Shown: positions 46,212 to 56,345 of the stretch, one piece after another | Position numbering within the stretch: position 1 is the first letter of the stretch | How the letters are laid out: each line of letters starts with the position of its first letter | Origin: Catonia carolina | Taxonomy: Eukaryota; Arthropoda; Insecta; Hemiptera; Achilidae | Assembly (NCBI GenBank): GCA_035578175.1 | Contig: JAQMRL010000008.1 | Location: 65,815,041 to 65,879,040 of the forward strand | Length of the DNA stretch: 64,000 bases | Direction: 5' to 3' | Position numbers and translations under genes: made by a program | The notes under the pieces: generated by a model | Databases searched by the model: none | The model's input: only the letters and a program-made list of their open reading frames with translations | Told to the model about the DNA's origin: nothing

Positions 46212-47709
46212 CTGTACACCGGAGATAAAGGGCACCAAGTCACAATTTGCTAATTTTAGAGGAGAGCTAAATGAATGTTTTCCATGTTTGATTATCCAGA
46301 ATTTTTTTAATGATTTTTTTAAACTTAATTTATGGGATTTGAGTAATAATTTAAGGCTCTTTAATACCCGTTTCTCAAATTTTTAATTTTTTGCATAGTT
46401 TTTGAATTACTGAACTTTGTGCCTTTTACTTCTGCAATAATTTTTTTCAATTATTCATGCCTTTAAGGCAAAACACTATGTCCATACGTCTGTGAGATGT
46501 TTCGTGGAATCATACTACAATGTAGGAGGTGTAAAGCACTATGGACATGGTGCTTGTGAAAGTCTATTAACATTAGGTATCATTTTACAATATCAGAGGT
46601 ATAAAGCATTATGTGGACATGATACCTGAGAAATTATTAATAATGCAAAGTAAAAACTACATGTCTATATAGTGCTCTTTACCTTGGTATTATAATGGGA
46701 CTTTGTGCCCTTTCCTTCTTCTTCTTTAGCTTCAATCATGCGATTGGTAGGCAGCTTTCCATCGTTTTCTGTCCAGAGCTATAGTTTTTAGTTGGATGTA
46801 GCTCTGGATCCCTAGATCTTTGGTAATTTGTTTCAAATACTGTAGCCGGGGTCTTCCACGAGCCCTTTGTCCAATTATCATTCCTTCTAATATTCTTAAC
46901 GTGAATTCATTGTGTCTTATTACATGGCCAAGCCAAGAGTGTCGTCTGTCCTTTAGAATTTTCAAAAGAGATCTGTTCTCCTCAGCCCTTTCAAATACTT
47001 CCTCATTACTAACTCTGTCAGTCCATTTCAACTTAAGCATTCGTCTCCAACACCATACTTCAAAAGCATTGAGTGCTCTTTCCTCCACCTTACCAATAGT
47101 CCAAGTTTCTGAGCTATAGAGGGCAACACTCCAAATGCAGCTTTTTATTAGTCTCTTTCTCATTTCTAACCTGAGACTATTTGAGGAAAACACATGTCGC
47201 TTACCAATAAAAATAGCTTTTGCCTCTCTTATACGATGCTTTATGTCCTCTCTGTCTTTACCATCTTCTGAAATGGTACTACCCAAGTACTTATATGTTT
47301 TCACTTGCTTGAGGGCGTTATCATCTAATTTAACTGTTTCAAGTTCAGGCTCTTTAGAACAGATCATCACTTCTGTCTTCTTTTTGTTTATTTCCATGTC
47401 ATATTCCGTTTTCAAAATGGCATGCAAGGTATTCAGTGCTCTCTCTAGCCCTCCTTTGTCTTGTGCTACTATTGCAATATCATCCGCAAAACGTAGCATC
47501 TGCACTCTGAAACCATTCACTTTGACTCCGGAACAATACTCCTTGCATTCATTGATTGCCTGTTCAATATAGATGTTGCCCTTTCCTACTAGCATGTATT
47601 ATTTGGTGTAGGATATCTCTGAAAAGAGCACAAAAAGTTATATAGAACCATGTAAAAAAGTCAATTTAGAAAAAAATGGACTTTGCTGTCCTTTACCTCC
47701 GGTGTACAG
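46212..47709. mobile_element. DNA transposon with CTGTACACCGG termini
   Basis: CTGTACACCGGAGATAAAGG (46212-46231) and the near-identical complement of 47688-47709 face each other. The ends coincide with the break points in the jockey copy, with attt on both outer sides (46208-46211 and 47710-47713). Inside the left part, gtaaagcactatgg-type subterminal motifs recur (46520-46680). Without the enclosed RT the element would be about 630 bp. No transposase remains, so the superfamily is undetermined. Confidence 0.7.
46732..47595 (-). pseudogene. RTE-type reverse transcriptase, 5'-truncated
   Basis: 287 open codons. RT motif FADD is at residue 36 (plus 47479-47490) within MLRFADDIAIVAQ. YKYLGSTISEDGKDREDIKH, SCIWSVALYSSETWTIGK, RRMLKLKWTDRVSNEEVF, SWLGHVIRHNE, RGRPRLQYLKQITKDLG and a natural stop follow. 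The C-terminal half is uninterrupted. The start is where homology is cut; endonuclease and palm motifs before FADD are lost. A GAA-rich tail (minus GAAGAAGAAG, plus about 46714-46727) marks its 3' end. It appears to be inserted in the surrounding TIR element. Confidence 0.9.
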
Positions 47710-47908
47710 ATTTATTGTTCTGTTTTGAAACCTACATGAATCTATGGGTCTCAAACTTACGGTTCAACCAAACACTCTAATTTATAACGCATTTAGGCAT
47801 TCCAGTCGAAAGAATTACGCCTTACAGTAAAAGCATCACTTTACGTTAGCTACAATACACACAAACAGTTTAGAAAATACCTTTCAAAATTCCATCGAAT
47901 ACCAACAT

Positions 47909-48298
47909 GCCCATAACAAGCAAGGAGATTGTTAAATTATTTGTACTTGATCTGCTAGTTCCAGGGCTACAAAAAATAGTTTTGTTTCTTATTACATGAG
48001 GAGCTAATTTTATGACCGGACGCATTTAAGAACAGAAGAGGTAGAGGTGTAAAAGACACTAGTCAGATTTTCTCCTCTGAGAGTAATGAATTTCATTATA
48101 CAGCCGGACCCTGAGGTAAATGTACTGAAGGTATCATTTGCAGGGTGGAAAGTAGTTGCTTTACGGTGGGCCAGGCATGATGATAAACATATTTTTTCAC
48201 TTACTGAGGAAGGCAATAGAAAACCACCTCACTCCTTGTTTTACTTAGTAAAGTCTCAACAAGTTCAAACCAGCCTTTTAGCTGATGACCTAAACGAC
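47909..48298 (+). repeat. R-A repeat, copy 6 (defines family boundaries)
   Basis: Inserted in jockey sequence, so its ends are visible: gcccataacaag to gatgacctaaacgac, about 390 bp. The frame from ATG 48086 is open through the whole right half (MNFIIQPDPEVNVLKVSFAG and on, 80 codons). No terminal inverted repeats and no poly-A tail were seen. Confidence 0.9.
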
Positions 48299-48560
48299 AC
48301 CATAAGCTTTCACAACAAGACACAATAACACGATAACCCAATGTTACGTTCACTTCCCATCTTTATCTACCTGGTATCTCGCTAGACGCCTTAAAAGACG
48401 CTGGAGTAGAGATCTGCTAAATTAATACGCAAATATTGTAATTAAGAAGGCACCAATCGGAGCCCAACCCCACTCATGCCTACCACATTGTAATTTACAC
48501 AATTATATTAATCTTTACATTTACTTGTACAATTTTACAGTCTTAAATAAAGAATTACAG

Positions 48561-49499
48561 AGAAAAATATCTAATAGTATTATGTAAGACTGAATACTAT
48601 GTTAGATCTTAATAGGAAAAATGTTAAAGAAATTTTAATGAAATTTTCTTTAGTTAGTTGCCTTAGTTTTCTTAGTTAGTTAGTTGGTTTAGTTAGTTAT
48701 TAGTTGTTGTTTTTAAATAAATATTTTTTTTTAAGTCCGATAGTAAAAGGATGTTGAAAATTGTATATAAAATACTAAATTTAACGTTAAATCCACAACT
48801 GGAGATGCCCCATATAAAATGCAGTATAAAAGAGGATTCATATATCGGTTAGATTCAACATTTTCTTTATCGCTCGACATTATTACAGGCAGTCTCGAAT
48901 GGTATAGTGGTGTTAGAATAGGGGTCGAGTAAGAATAGCGGTGAGAAATGTCACCAAGAATTTTCGCATAGAATGGGGCGGTAAGTCTATGAGTATGGGG
49001 TATAACGGTCCCGGCGATCTCCCACCTCTTCCAAAATAGGGAGTTAAGGAGGTGGGAGATTTCCAAGGATGTTAAAATGCAGGTCACGCTTTTCCATTTG
49101 TTTGATAGGCCCTTTTGTGCTTGTTGGTGGTAGCTTGACGTTCGTTTCTGATAGTGGTAGCTGCAAATATGACATGAGGAAAAATTGCTCTTCTTTTCTC
49201 TTTTCTCTTTTAGATACGATAACAAAATGTTTGTTTTGTTTGTTCATTTGTTTGTCTCTGTTCTTCATATTTTGTAAGTACGCCATTGTTGTCTTGTTTG
49301 ATATCGCTGTAAGTTATTAATTGTTTTCGGTCGACATTTTATAATGCCGGTTTACAACTTGTGTCAAATAGGACGCTACAATAAACTTACATCACGAATA
49401 TCCTTTAATATTATCCATCAGCCAATACAAATTCTTTTGATTTCTCCGAAATTTAAGTGACTTACTCAAAAGTACACATTTTTTTGTTTTGTTTTCTGT
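48561..49499. other. No recognised gene; TATA-containing patch
   Basis: Plus-strand TATAAAAGAGG at about 48821. Inverted motif ctcccacctc/gaggtgggag around 49018-49060. The 164-codon minus ORF 48731-49225 has no domain I recognise. Confidence 0.4.
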
Positions 49500-49853
49500 T
49501 TAGAACTTGTAGTGAAGGATAAAGGTAAATTAAAGCTTACTGAAAGGTCTGTATCTAATACCTTAAGTGTTGATGCAAGGCAATATCAAGGGAGAAGATC
49601 AGTGAGAAAAAGAAAGATATCCTGGTTGAGAAACCAGATAGTGTTTCAGGGATGGTTTAACATTTATTCAGCGGATCTCTTCAGGATGAATAGATCCGGA
49701 TCCGGATTGCAGTGTCCGGAATGCCTATCTCAAGCTAGAGAGACACTAGTAGAAGAAGGAGAGAAGTTAATGAGGAATAAGTTGTTCTGTTGTAGCTGTG
49801 CTCAATTTCTTCTTTTACAAAATCGGGAGATTTTCAGAAAACACAAAAGCTAA
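49500..49853 (+). pseudogene. RT C-terminal fragment joined to unknown cysteine-rich sequence
   Basis: A 113-codon frame from ATG 49512. Residues 25-60 (DARQYQGRRSVRKRKISWLR and WFNIYSADLFR) match the tail of the same RT family that ends LFRAA at 43657. After about residue 60 it departs and reads CPECLSQARETLVEEGEKL and LFCCSCAQFLL, which I do not recognise. The CPEC/CCSC pair might bind zinc, but chance is likely. Confidence 0.6.
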
Positions 49854-51233
49854 AATAGCCTATCCTCAAAAACAAAAACAGACCAATTAAAAATGATTGA
49901 AAAATACCCCACGATGTAGAAGCATTATCTCATAGTAGAAACACTCAAACCCTCACTTTTGACTTGGGTGAAGATAAGGACATTTTTCCTATGGACGGTC
50001 TCTGGAGCAGAGATCTGCTGAACAAAACTAAAACACAACCTTACTTCATATATGATTTGCTAAATTTATTGTCAAAAGTAAATTTTAATTACGTATATTT
50101 TCTTTGTAAATTTTAAACATTACCAATTGTATAAGTTCTATATTGTCTTTTTTGCTTTTTCGGCTTCATTGGACCACTTGAATCAAATTTAGAAATCCTT
50201 CTTGGTTTGGTTTTAGGATTCTTACGCTTTTCCTAATAATTCGTCATATTTTTGCATCTGTTCTGTCTGATTTTGTCTTGTAGACTAGCAGTCTATGTTC
50301 CAGTACATCGTTGATCGATGATCCAATTCAATAACCAATTGTTGTCAATTCAAGAAATAATTTAAAAATAATCTTAAATACTAAAAATAAAAATTAAACA
50401 ATTTCAAATTTAAAACTTAAATATAATAAACAGTAATTAAATGTATCAACATAAATTATAAGAAAAAAATCAATTATTCAAAGAAATTAACTCCAGAAAC
50501 CAAATACTTCAAATTTAACCAAGAAAAATAAAAGAAAGTATAATTTAATTAAATAATTTGAGACAATAAAGAAATAAGTAAATAAAAATAGTAAAACATT
50601 AAGAATCTAATTCATTATGAAACAAATAAAATGAATTTGATATTTTAAAAATATGAAGCAAAATTTAAGTAAAATTTATGCATGCCTATAAAGCCAACTG
50701 CAACAATGACTTAGCCCCCAATTTTATCCCGGTCAATGGAAGGAACAAGAGGGGAAGACTCCCATGTTAATTAAAATCGTAACTATAAAATCATTAATTT
50801 CTGAGCTCAACGATAGAATATATATTAATATTCAATTTAATATTGTAGTAAATACTTTCAATAATTTATTTAAAATACATAGATTTATACAAAGTGTCAT
50901 CAATAAAATAATTCAAACATTTCTAATTTTTGTAACACATTTATCATTGTCAATTTTACATTTTCATTTGATTTTATTAAATTGCTTTCATTTGAATTAA
51001 TTTTGGGTTTTATTATTTCATTCAAAACAACTTCTTATTGGCACATTTTTAAATCACTTTACAAATTTGCGCCAAACGTGAAGCAAAAATAATGTATATT
51101 AGCGCAATTTGCATTAACCCTTCAAATTACTTTAAAATCTGTACAAATCATTGACGATAGAGCTCGAGTTCTTTCGACGAATCTTGTGTCTTTAACTTTA
51201 AGCAACTTAGGCTGTTCAGATTTTTCTAATATA
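49854..51233. other. AT-rich DNA, no gene seen
   Basis: Nothing recognised to 51140. 51140-51233 may be the distal part of the RT fragment seen beyond the mariner (52175-52690), read on the minus strand. Confidence 0.4.
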
Positions 51234-51296
51234 CGAGGTGTGGCTATTAAATAACGAGACTTACGTAAAGAAATTTAATTTTAATTTTATACATAA

Positions 51297-51909
51297 TCAC
51301 TTGTTGTAACCTTCAATATACACTCCTTCTCTACCCTTACAATGCTCCATGCGAATTTTCCATTGTTGGAAACAGTGCTGGAAGTCATCTTCTGTCAGCT
51401 CCTGCAGGACACGTGCCGCTTTCGCTTTTACAGCTACTACAGACTCAAATATTGTCCCTTTTAATGCAGATTTCCTTAGGGAACAGGTAGAAGTCACACA
51501 GCAAGATCTTGGTGCAAGATCTGGTGAATAAGGTGGATGATCTAACACTCAGATGCTGTACTTGGCTAGGAACCTCTTGACAGATAACGCGGAATGAGCC
51601 TGGCCCATTGTCTTGGTGGAGAACTCATGATTAGTCCTTCCACACTTCGGGACGTTTTTTCCTTACTCTTTGACGTAGTTTAGAAAGTACCTCAAAGTAG
51701 TAATATTGATTAATTTTTTGACCTTCAGGAACCCAATGAAGGTACACTATCCCATTGATGTAAAAAAAACAATCATCATTGCTTTAAATTTTGACTTGCT
51801 CATTCGAGCTTTTTCTGGTTCTCGTTGAAGTTTGGCTCTTCTAGTGCATGGATTGGCGCTTTGTTTCCGGATCATAAGTAAAAAACCACGTTTTATCACA
51901 TGTTATTAT
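51297..51909 (-). pseudogene. Mariner transposase, C-terminal two-thirds
   Basis: On the minus strand, with frame changes: CDKTWFFTYDPETKRQSMH (first catalytic Asp), FFTSMGIVYLHWVPEGQKIN-like sequence, FSTKTMGQAHSALSVKRFLA around the second Asp site, and DHPPYSPDLAP with the third Asp. The end, KGTIFESVVAVKAKA, then EDDFQHCFQQWKIRMEHC and EGVYIEGYNK, is open. This is the DD34D cut-and-paste transposase of irritans-like mariners. Stops and shifts (one stop after SMH, shifts near 51545) make it inactive. The DNA-binding HTH region is missing. Confidence 0.88.
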
Positions 51910-51911
51910 CT

Positions 51912-52109
51912 TTTACCTGTTCCCTTAGGTGAAATCTGGATTAAAAGGGACAAGATTTGAGTCTGCAGAAGCTGTGAAAGAGAAAGCGGCATCTGTCCTG
52001 AAGGAGCTGAGAGAATATGACTTCCAGCACTATTTCCAACAATGGAAAATTCGCATGGAGCATTGTAGGGATAGAGAAGGAGTGTATATTGAAGGTGACA
52101 ATAAGTGAT
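51912..52109 (+). pseudogene. Mariner transposase C terminus, inverted second copy
   Basis: The plus strand reads YLFP, a stop, then GLKGTRFESAEAVKEKAASV, EYDFQHYFQQWKIRMEHC and EGVYIEGDNK with the natural stop. It is the same piece as the left arm but in the opposite direction, with independent differences (for example REYDFQHYF versus TEDDFQHCF). Confidence 0.88.
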
Positions 52110-52174
52110 TATGTAAAAAATTAAAATTAAATTTCTTTACGTCAGTCTCGTTATTTAATAGCCACACCTCGTAT

Positions 52175-52690
52175 CTTGTTCTGCAATATTAAGTTCTTGG
52201 ATATCTTCTTTACGTCGGCCAACAACCTTGAAAGATTTTTCAACGAGTTAATTATAGAAATGGGTTGTTTAGTTACTCGATTATCCATTATTCTAAGTAA
52301 ATGCCCGAAGAAAGAAATTCGTTTCTTCCGCATGATGTCAGTAGGCCTAATTGGCTCGATTTCATGGTAGAGTTCAGAATCAGACATTAAGATCCAGATA
52401 TCGTTGAGTTACCGTTTTTTTTATGCAAGTCCTAAGGTTTCTTCTTTCTATCCCAAGAATTTCTCTCATTCTCGTGTTAGGTTTGAAATTAAAAATAGTT
52501 TCGCAGCAATAAGTGGCTTCAGGTTTTACAACCGTTTTATAGTGTTGCAGTTCAGATTGAATAGATTAGTCTATTTTGTTGTATGTGTTCTTGGTAAGTT
52601 ACTGGGCTTTTGCTATTTTGTTGGTTCTAATTTTCCAGGTCGCTTTCTCTTTCCATAGTAAGTTATTGTCTCGCCAAGATATTTAAAATT
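52175..52690 (-). pseudogene. Reverse transcriptase C-terminal fragment beside the mariner
   Basis: The minus strand reads HYKTVVKPEATYCCETIF, KPNTRMREILGIERRNLR, SELYHEIEPIRPTDIMRKKR and ISFFGHLLRIMDNRVTK. This is a non-LTR RT tail related in layout to 19790-20345. Frame shifts and stops break it. It ends at the mariner's TA. 51140-51233 may be its continuation, so the mariner probably landed inside it. Confidence 0.8.
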
Positions 52691-53589
52691 TAGTTATATT
52701 TAGATATTTAATTGTGTTATTTTATAATAATATTTTTCCAATTAAGCTCATACGTATATTGGATTCTTTAAAAAAAATTTATTTCACTCTTTAATTTACT
52801 GTTAGGCTATACTTAAAAACTTTTTAATGAAAATTCGTTTTTTATATACATATTTTCATGATACTAAATCAACACATTCAGACGTTGTATCGATATATGT
52901 CTGATATTGTATCAGACGTTGTATTACAGTGCCGAATAAAGAATGGCAGTTAAAAAAAATAAATTTACAATTCACTTCCTCTGTAAACTTATAAAAAAAT
53001 AACCAATTATTGTTAAAACTCAGTGTTTAAAAATACCTTTACAATTCAATATAAGTTACTAGATTTTCTTTTACAATTGAGAGCATTATCATGTTTTCTG
53101 CAATAATATTTGCAGTAATTTATGCAAAATAGAAACATAAAATGTAGTTCATAATTAAATGAAGACAATTTATTACACTCAAATGAATTCACTGATGTTT
53201 ACTTAATGAAATTTACATGAATTTCTATTTCGCCTCATTAAAACGCAACTAATGTTTGTATGCTGCATATTTAACAGGATCACTAATGTCCAGTTCAACA
53301 TTTACATTAATGTTACATCGCACATAGTTATTTTAGTTAAACGTTTGTTAAATACAACTAGTGGAACTATTATTACAAGTCGTTTTACTGTATTTATGAC
53401 TAATATTGAATCAGTACTTCACTCAGATATATTGTGAAATCATTGGAGTAACGAGCGAAAATTTAGGTTATGGGTCTACTTGGCCGTAATTTCTTAAAGA
53501 AGACTTCAAATATTTTATGTTGTGATCCATATTAGTAAAAACTGTTGTGTTTTAAATACGTTTACTGTATTCTTCTTGATAAATTTTGA
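52691..53589. other. AT-rich DNA, no gene seen
   Basis: A small direct repeat (cagacgttgtat at 52879 and gtatcagacgttgtatta at 52910) is the only structure noticed. Confidence 0.45.
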
Positions 53590-54070
53590 ATTAAAACTAT
53601 TTCAAAAACTTACCCTCAGCTTTTAAAACCAAAGTGAGGTTTTAAAAGCAAGCACTAGTTTTAGAGACCATAAATTAGATGTACTATGGCCAATTTTTAT
53701 GGAAAATTAAATTTAGAAATAAAATTAAATTAAATTTTAGTGTCAAATTAAAGAAAAATCTTACTCTAGAGCTATATAACCTTACATGTTAGTTTATAGC
53801 ATATAATACACGTAACAAATAGCTGGAGTATTTCCTATAAATTATATTTCACTTCTGAATTCCTCTAACAATAGCAAAACTTTTGATCAATACACAAGTA
53901 AAACTAATTTAAAAAATTTTCAAAACACAGTTTTCGCATACAAAATTCTCTAAAAAATCTTGGAAATCGACGGCATAGGAGTAAGTGTTATTTCTGAAAA
54001 ATGTATATTTATCTCAATTCTTGAACAAGATTGGTTAAAGTCTAAAAAGTAGACAATTTCACAAAAGAAA
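53590..54070 (+). repeat. R-F repeat, copy 2
   Basis: Same orientation and block order as 26690-27150. Diverged, non-coding. Confidence 0.55.
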
Positions 54071-54199
54071 CTTGATTTTGCTGTGATATTTCTTTTCGTT
54101 TTATTATTTATTTGAAGTACGAAACAATTTCGGCTATTATATCTATACACCACTTTTTAACTGAATAGTTTCCTTTAAAAGCAAAACGAAAAAAGCAAT

Positions 54200-55105
54200 A
54201 TAACACCTTAATCTAGGTCCGTTCAGGATATGGGTTCAATGAATAATAAATAAACTTCTTTTACATTTATAACAATTTTGGCGTTTATTAGTCATAAACT
54301 TATAAAAAAATAATAAACACTTTTAAAAACTGAGGCGATTTTTAAAAAATCGTAGGAGCCGTATTTGAGAAATTTGCACAAAAGTGAAAAACCGCACGAA
54401 TTAACTACTATTACATCCGGTTGACCGGTTTTGATGAAAATATTCGTGTTGGCTACGGTAGTGGTAGGAGTATCTAACTTAAGTTCCATGTTCCTGCTTC
54501 GTACAATCTTCCGTTCTTGAGATATTTTTTTAACACACACAGACTAATCGCTAAAAACATGTTATTGGGTTCAGGGAGCCTGAAAACGTGTATATCCAGT
54601 GAAAACGCGATTTTGAAAAATCAACAAGTAAACAATACTTTCTTTTGCAGGATTGTGAAAAGACATTTTATAAAATAATAATAAAATATAATGAATATAA
54701 ATATAATAATAAATAATAATATTTGTGTTTTTTGTTTTTTTTATTTCTATTTAGGAAATTCACAATCAGTGAATGTGAAAACACAAAATTTGGAAAAAAT
54801 TAACATGGTAAATAAACGTGAGTGGAAACACATTCCAGTGACAAATTTCCGACGCGAATAGATAAGTGTAGCATTTAAAACACTGTAATGGATAATCAAT
54901 TACAGTACTACGTTAATAGATGAGGTCCCGGCTCAAAATAATAATTAATAATATTTGTTAAAAAATATTTTATTTTTGCAGGATTGTGAAGTATAACCCT
55001 AGTATTACTGTAATTATAATTGATTTATTTGATTTTTGTATTTTCTTGATAGGATTCTTTGGTGAGCTCATGTGATTGTTGCTCCTGGCAAGGGAAAGTA
55101 AAAAA
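54200..55105 (-). repeat. R-B repeat, copy 4, with insertions
   Basis: R-B blocks run from aatatgggttcaat (54228) through cgtaggagccgt and the acacacaca remnant (54533) to aacaatactttctttt (54646). The end, caagggaaagtaaa, lies at about 55090-55103. In between is extra DNA, including 54660-54973 bounded by a 17-bp direct repeat. Confidence 0.7.
54660..54973. mobile_element. Insertion bounded by a 17-bp direct repeat
   Basis: TTTTGCAGGATTGTGAA occurs at 54643-54659 and 54974-54990. A direct repeat of this length around 314 bp of AT-rich DNA looks like a target-site duplication made by a LINE-type endonuclease. No pol III box or coding sequence was recognised inside. Confidence 0.55.
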
Positions 55106-56164
55106 CATTTCCTAAATTCGGGTAATGAATTAAAATTTTGTAAGAACCGTGAATGTCGGTGTAGGAGAATGTTGGAAGTTAGGTAAAAGTATTTAAATTA
55201 GCATTTCTAGTCACTTACGTTGGTCTATTTTGTTTAAAATTTGACCTTAATAGGGTTTAGATAAGATATTGTGTATGTTAGTGACGTACGACTGATTTCA
55301 TAAACATGACTTTCTGTTGTTATTTTATTATTATTACTATTACTACAAGGGAAAAAGTTAAATCAAAAGTTATATATTATTGTGTAGACCAGTAGTAGCA
55401 AAAGAAAAACATTATAGCTGAAAGCCCAAGAGTCACTGGACATTGGTTTTCCCTCGGAAAAGTCCAACGGGAAAATGTGAATTCCCCCATTCTCCTGACA
55501 AGTTTGTAACAAACGGCTTTAAAAAAACTTTAAACCTCATGGGATTGGAAAATAAACCAAAAAAGGTTTCTTAACCTCCTACACTTTAAAATTTATACGC
55601 ATTGTAAATTTATCAGATACCTGTTCTTCACTACTACCATATGCCGTTACAGCATGCTACTGCAATGTTACTTTATAAAAAATAAATTCCAAAATTTGTC
55701 ACTTCCTCACTTTACAACTAAACTTCGTCTAACAAAATTTCCTTGTAAATTTAAAGTTTGTTTATAAATAATAAAAAATCGTCTGTAGATGTCCGTAATG
55801 AAAGAAGTTATTACTCCCATCTGAACTTCGTAATTATGTTTTTAAGACCAGACCGAAACGAACTATCTTAGTTCAGCCGAAACAATAAAAGTCCCCCGAG
55901 AATTAAAAAAAGCTAACATTATTATACTATTATGAATAACTGAATAAAGAAATTAAGTAACTCTCTGTGTTCCTTTAGCAAACTAAGTTCCGGTATATAA
56001 TGTCTGTAGCTCCGTTTCACAAACCTCAACTTAATACGAGTTATTAACCTTACAAAACTTAAATTCGTTTTACGAATTAACTGTACATTAATTAACCAAT
56101 ACAATTTGTGAATCTCTTAACTCCTTTGTTGCTAAAAAGATTGGTTGTTTTTTTAAAAAAGATA
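55106..56164. other. AT-rich DNA, no gene seen
   Basis: Nothing recognised. Confidence 0.45.
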
Positions 56165-56345
56165 CATGGCAAGAATTGGGAATTTTTCCACTCAACGAAA
56201 AAATAAAATTGTATCGTGCCCAATGGGTCGATCATTTAAATAGAATGCTAGAAGGCCGCTTGCCTAGTGTAGCGAGAAGATACAAATCGGGGGAAGTAGA
56301 GATATTGGCAGGGCGAAGAAAAGATGGATGCCGTGTAGCAACACT
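56165..56345 (+). pseudogene. Endonuclease/reverse transcriptase C-terminal scrap
   Basis: Plus-strand residues ELGIFPLNEKIKLYRAQWVD, HLNRMLEGRLPSVARRY, then GRRKDGCR. This is the (Y...W..H..RM...R.P......PKGRR..GRP) tail of insect non-LTR polyproteins. It is one short open frame with no other domains. Confidence 0.75.

Larger units (their letters stand above)
46130..48560 (+). mobile_element. Second jockey copy (3' part), split by two insertions
   Basis: Plus-strand pieces match the minus strand of the 7783-11563 element. 46190-46211 (aaaaattacgc) and 47710-47908 give the RT tail and ORF2 C terminus; 48299-48560 gives the last ORF2 codons (agacgccttaaaagacgctg) and 3' UTR. A TIR element (46212-47709) and an R-A copy (47909-48298) interrupt it. 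The left limit is vague because the match fades before 46190. Confidence 0.75.
51234..52171. mobile_element. Palindromic mariner with two 3' ends
   Basis: TA duplications (51232-51233, 52172-52173) flank CGAGGTGTGGCTATTAAATA termini. The inverted arms are about 260 bp (51234-51493 and 51910-52171) and differ at only about 15-20 sites. Each arm encodes the transposase C terminus reading outward: left on the minus strand, right on the plus strand. The centre (51494-51909) belongs to the left half. The N-terminal half and the 5' end are absent. Normal mariners are about 1.3 kb with one 5' and one 3' end. Confidence 0.92.

Noticed and set aside
48731..49225. 164-codon minus-strand ORF
   Set aside because: The longest unassigned frame, but no domain, no signal sequence, ordinary AT-rich codon makeup, and other frames look equally plausible. 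Not called as a gene.
51297..52109. Active mariner transposase
   Set aside because: The N-terminal DNA-binding half is missing and stops and shifts break the catalytic half.
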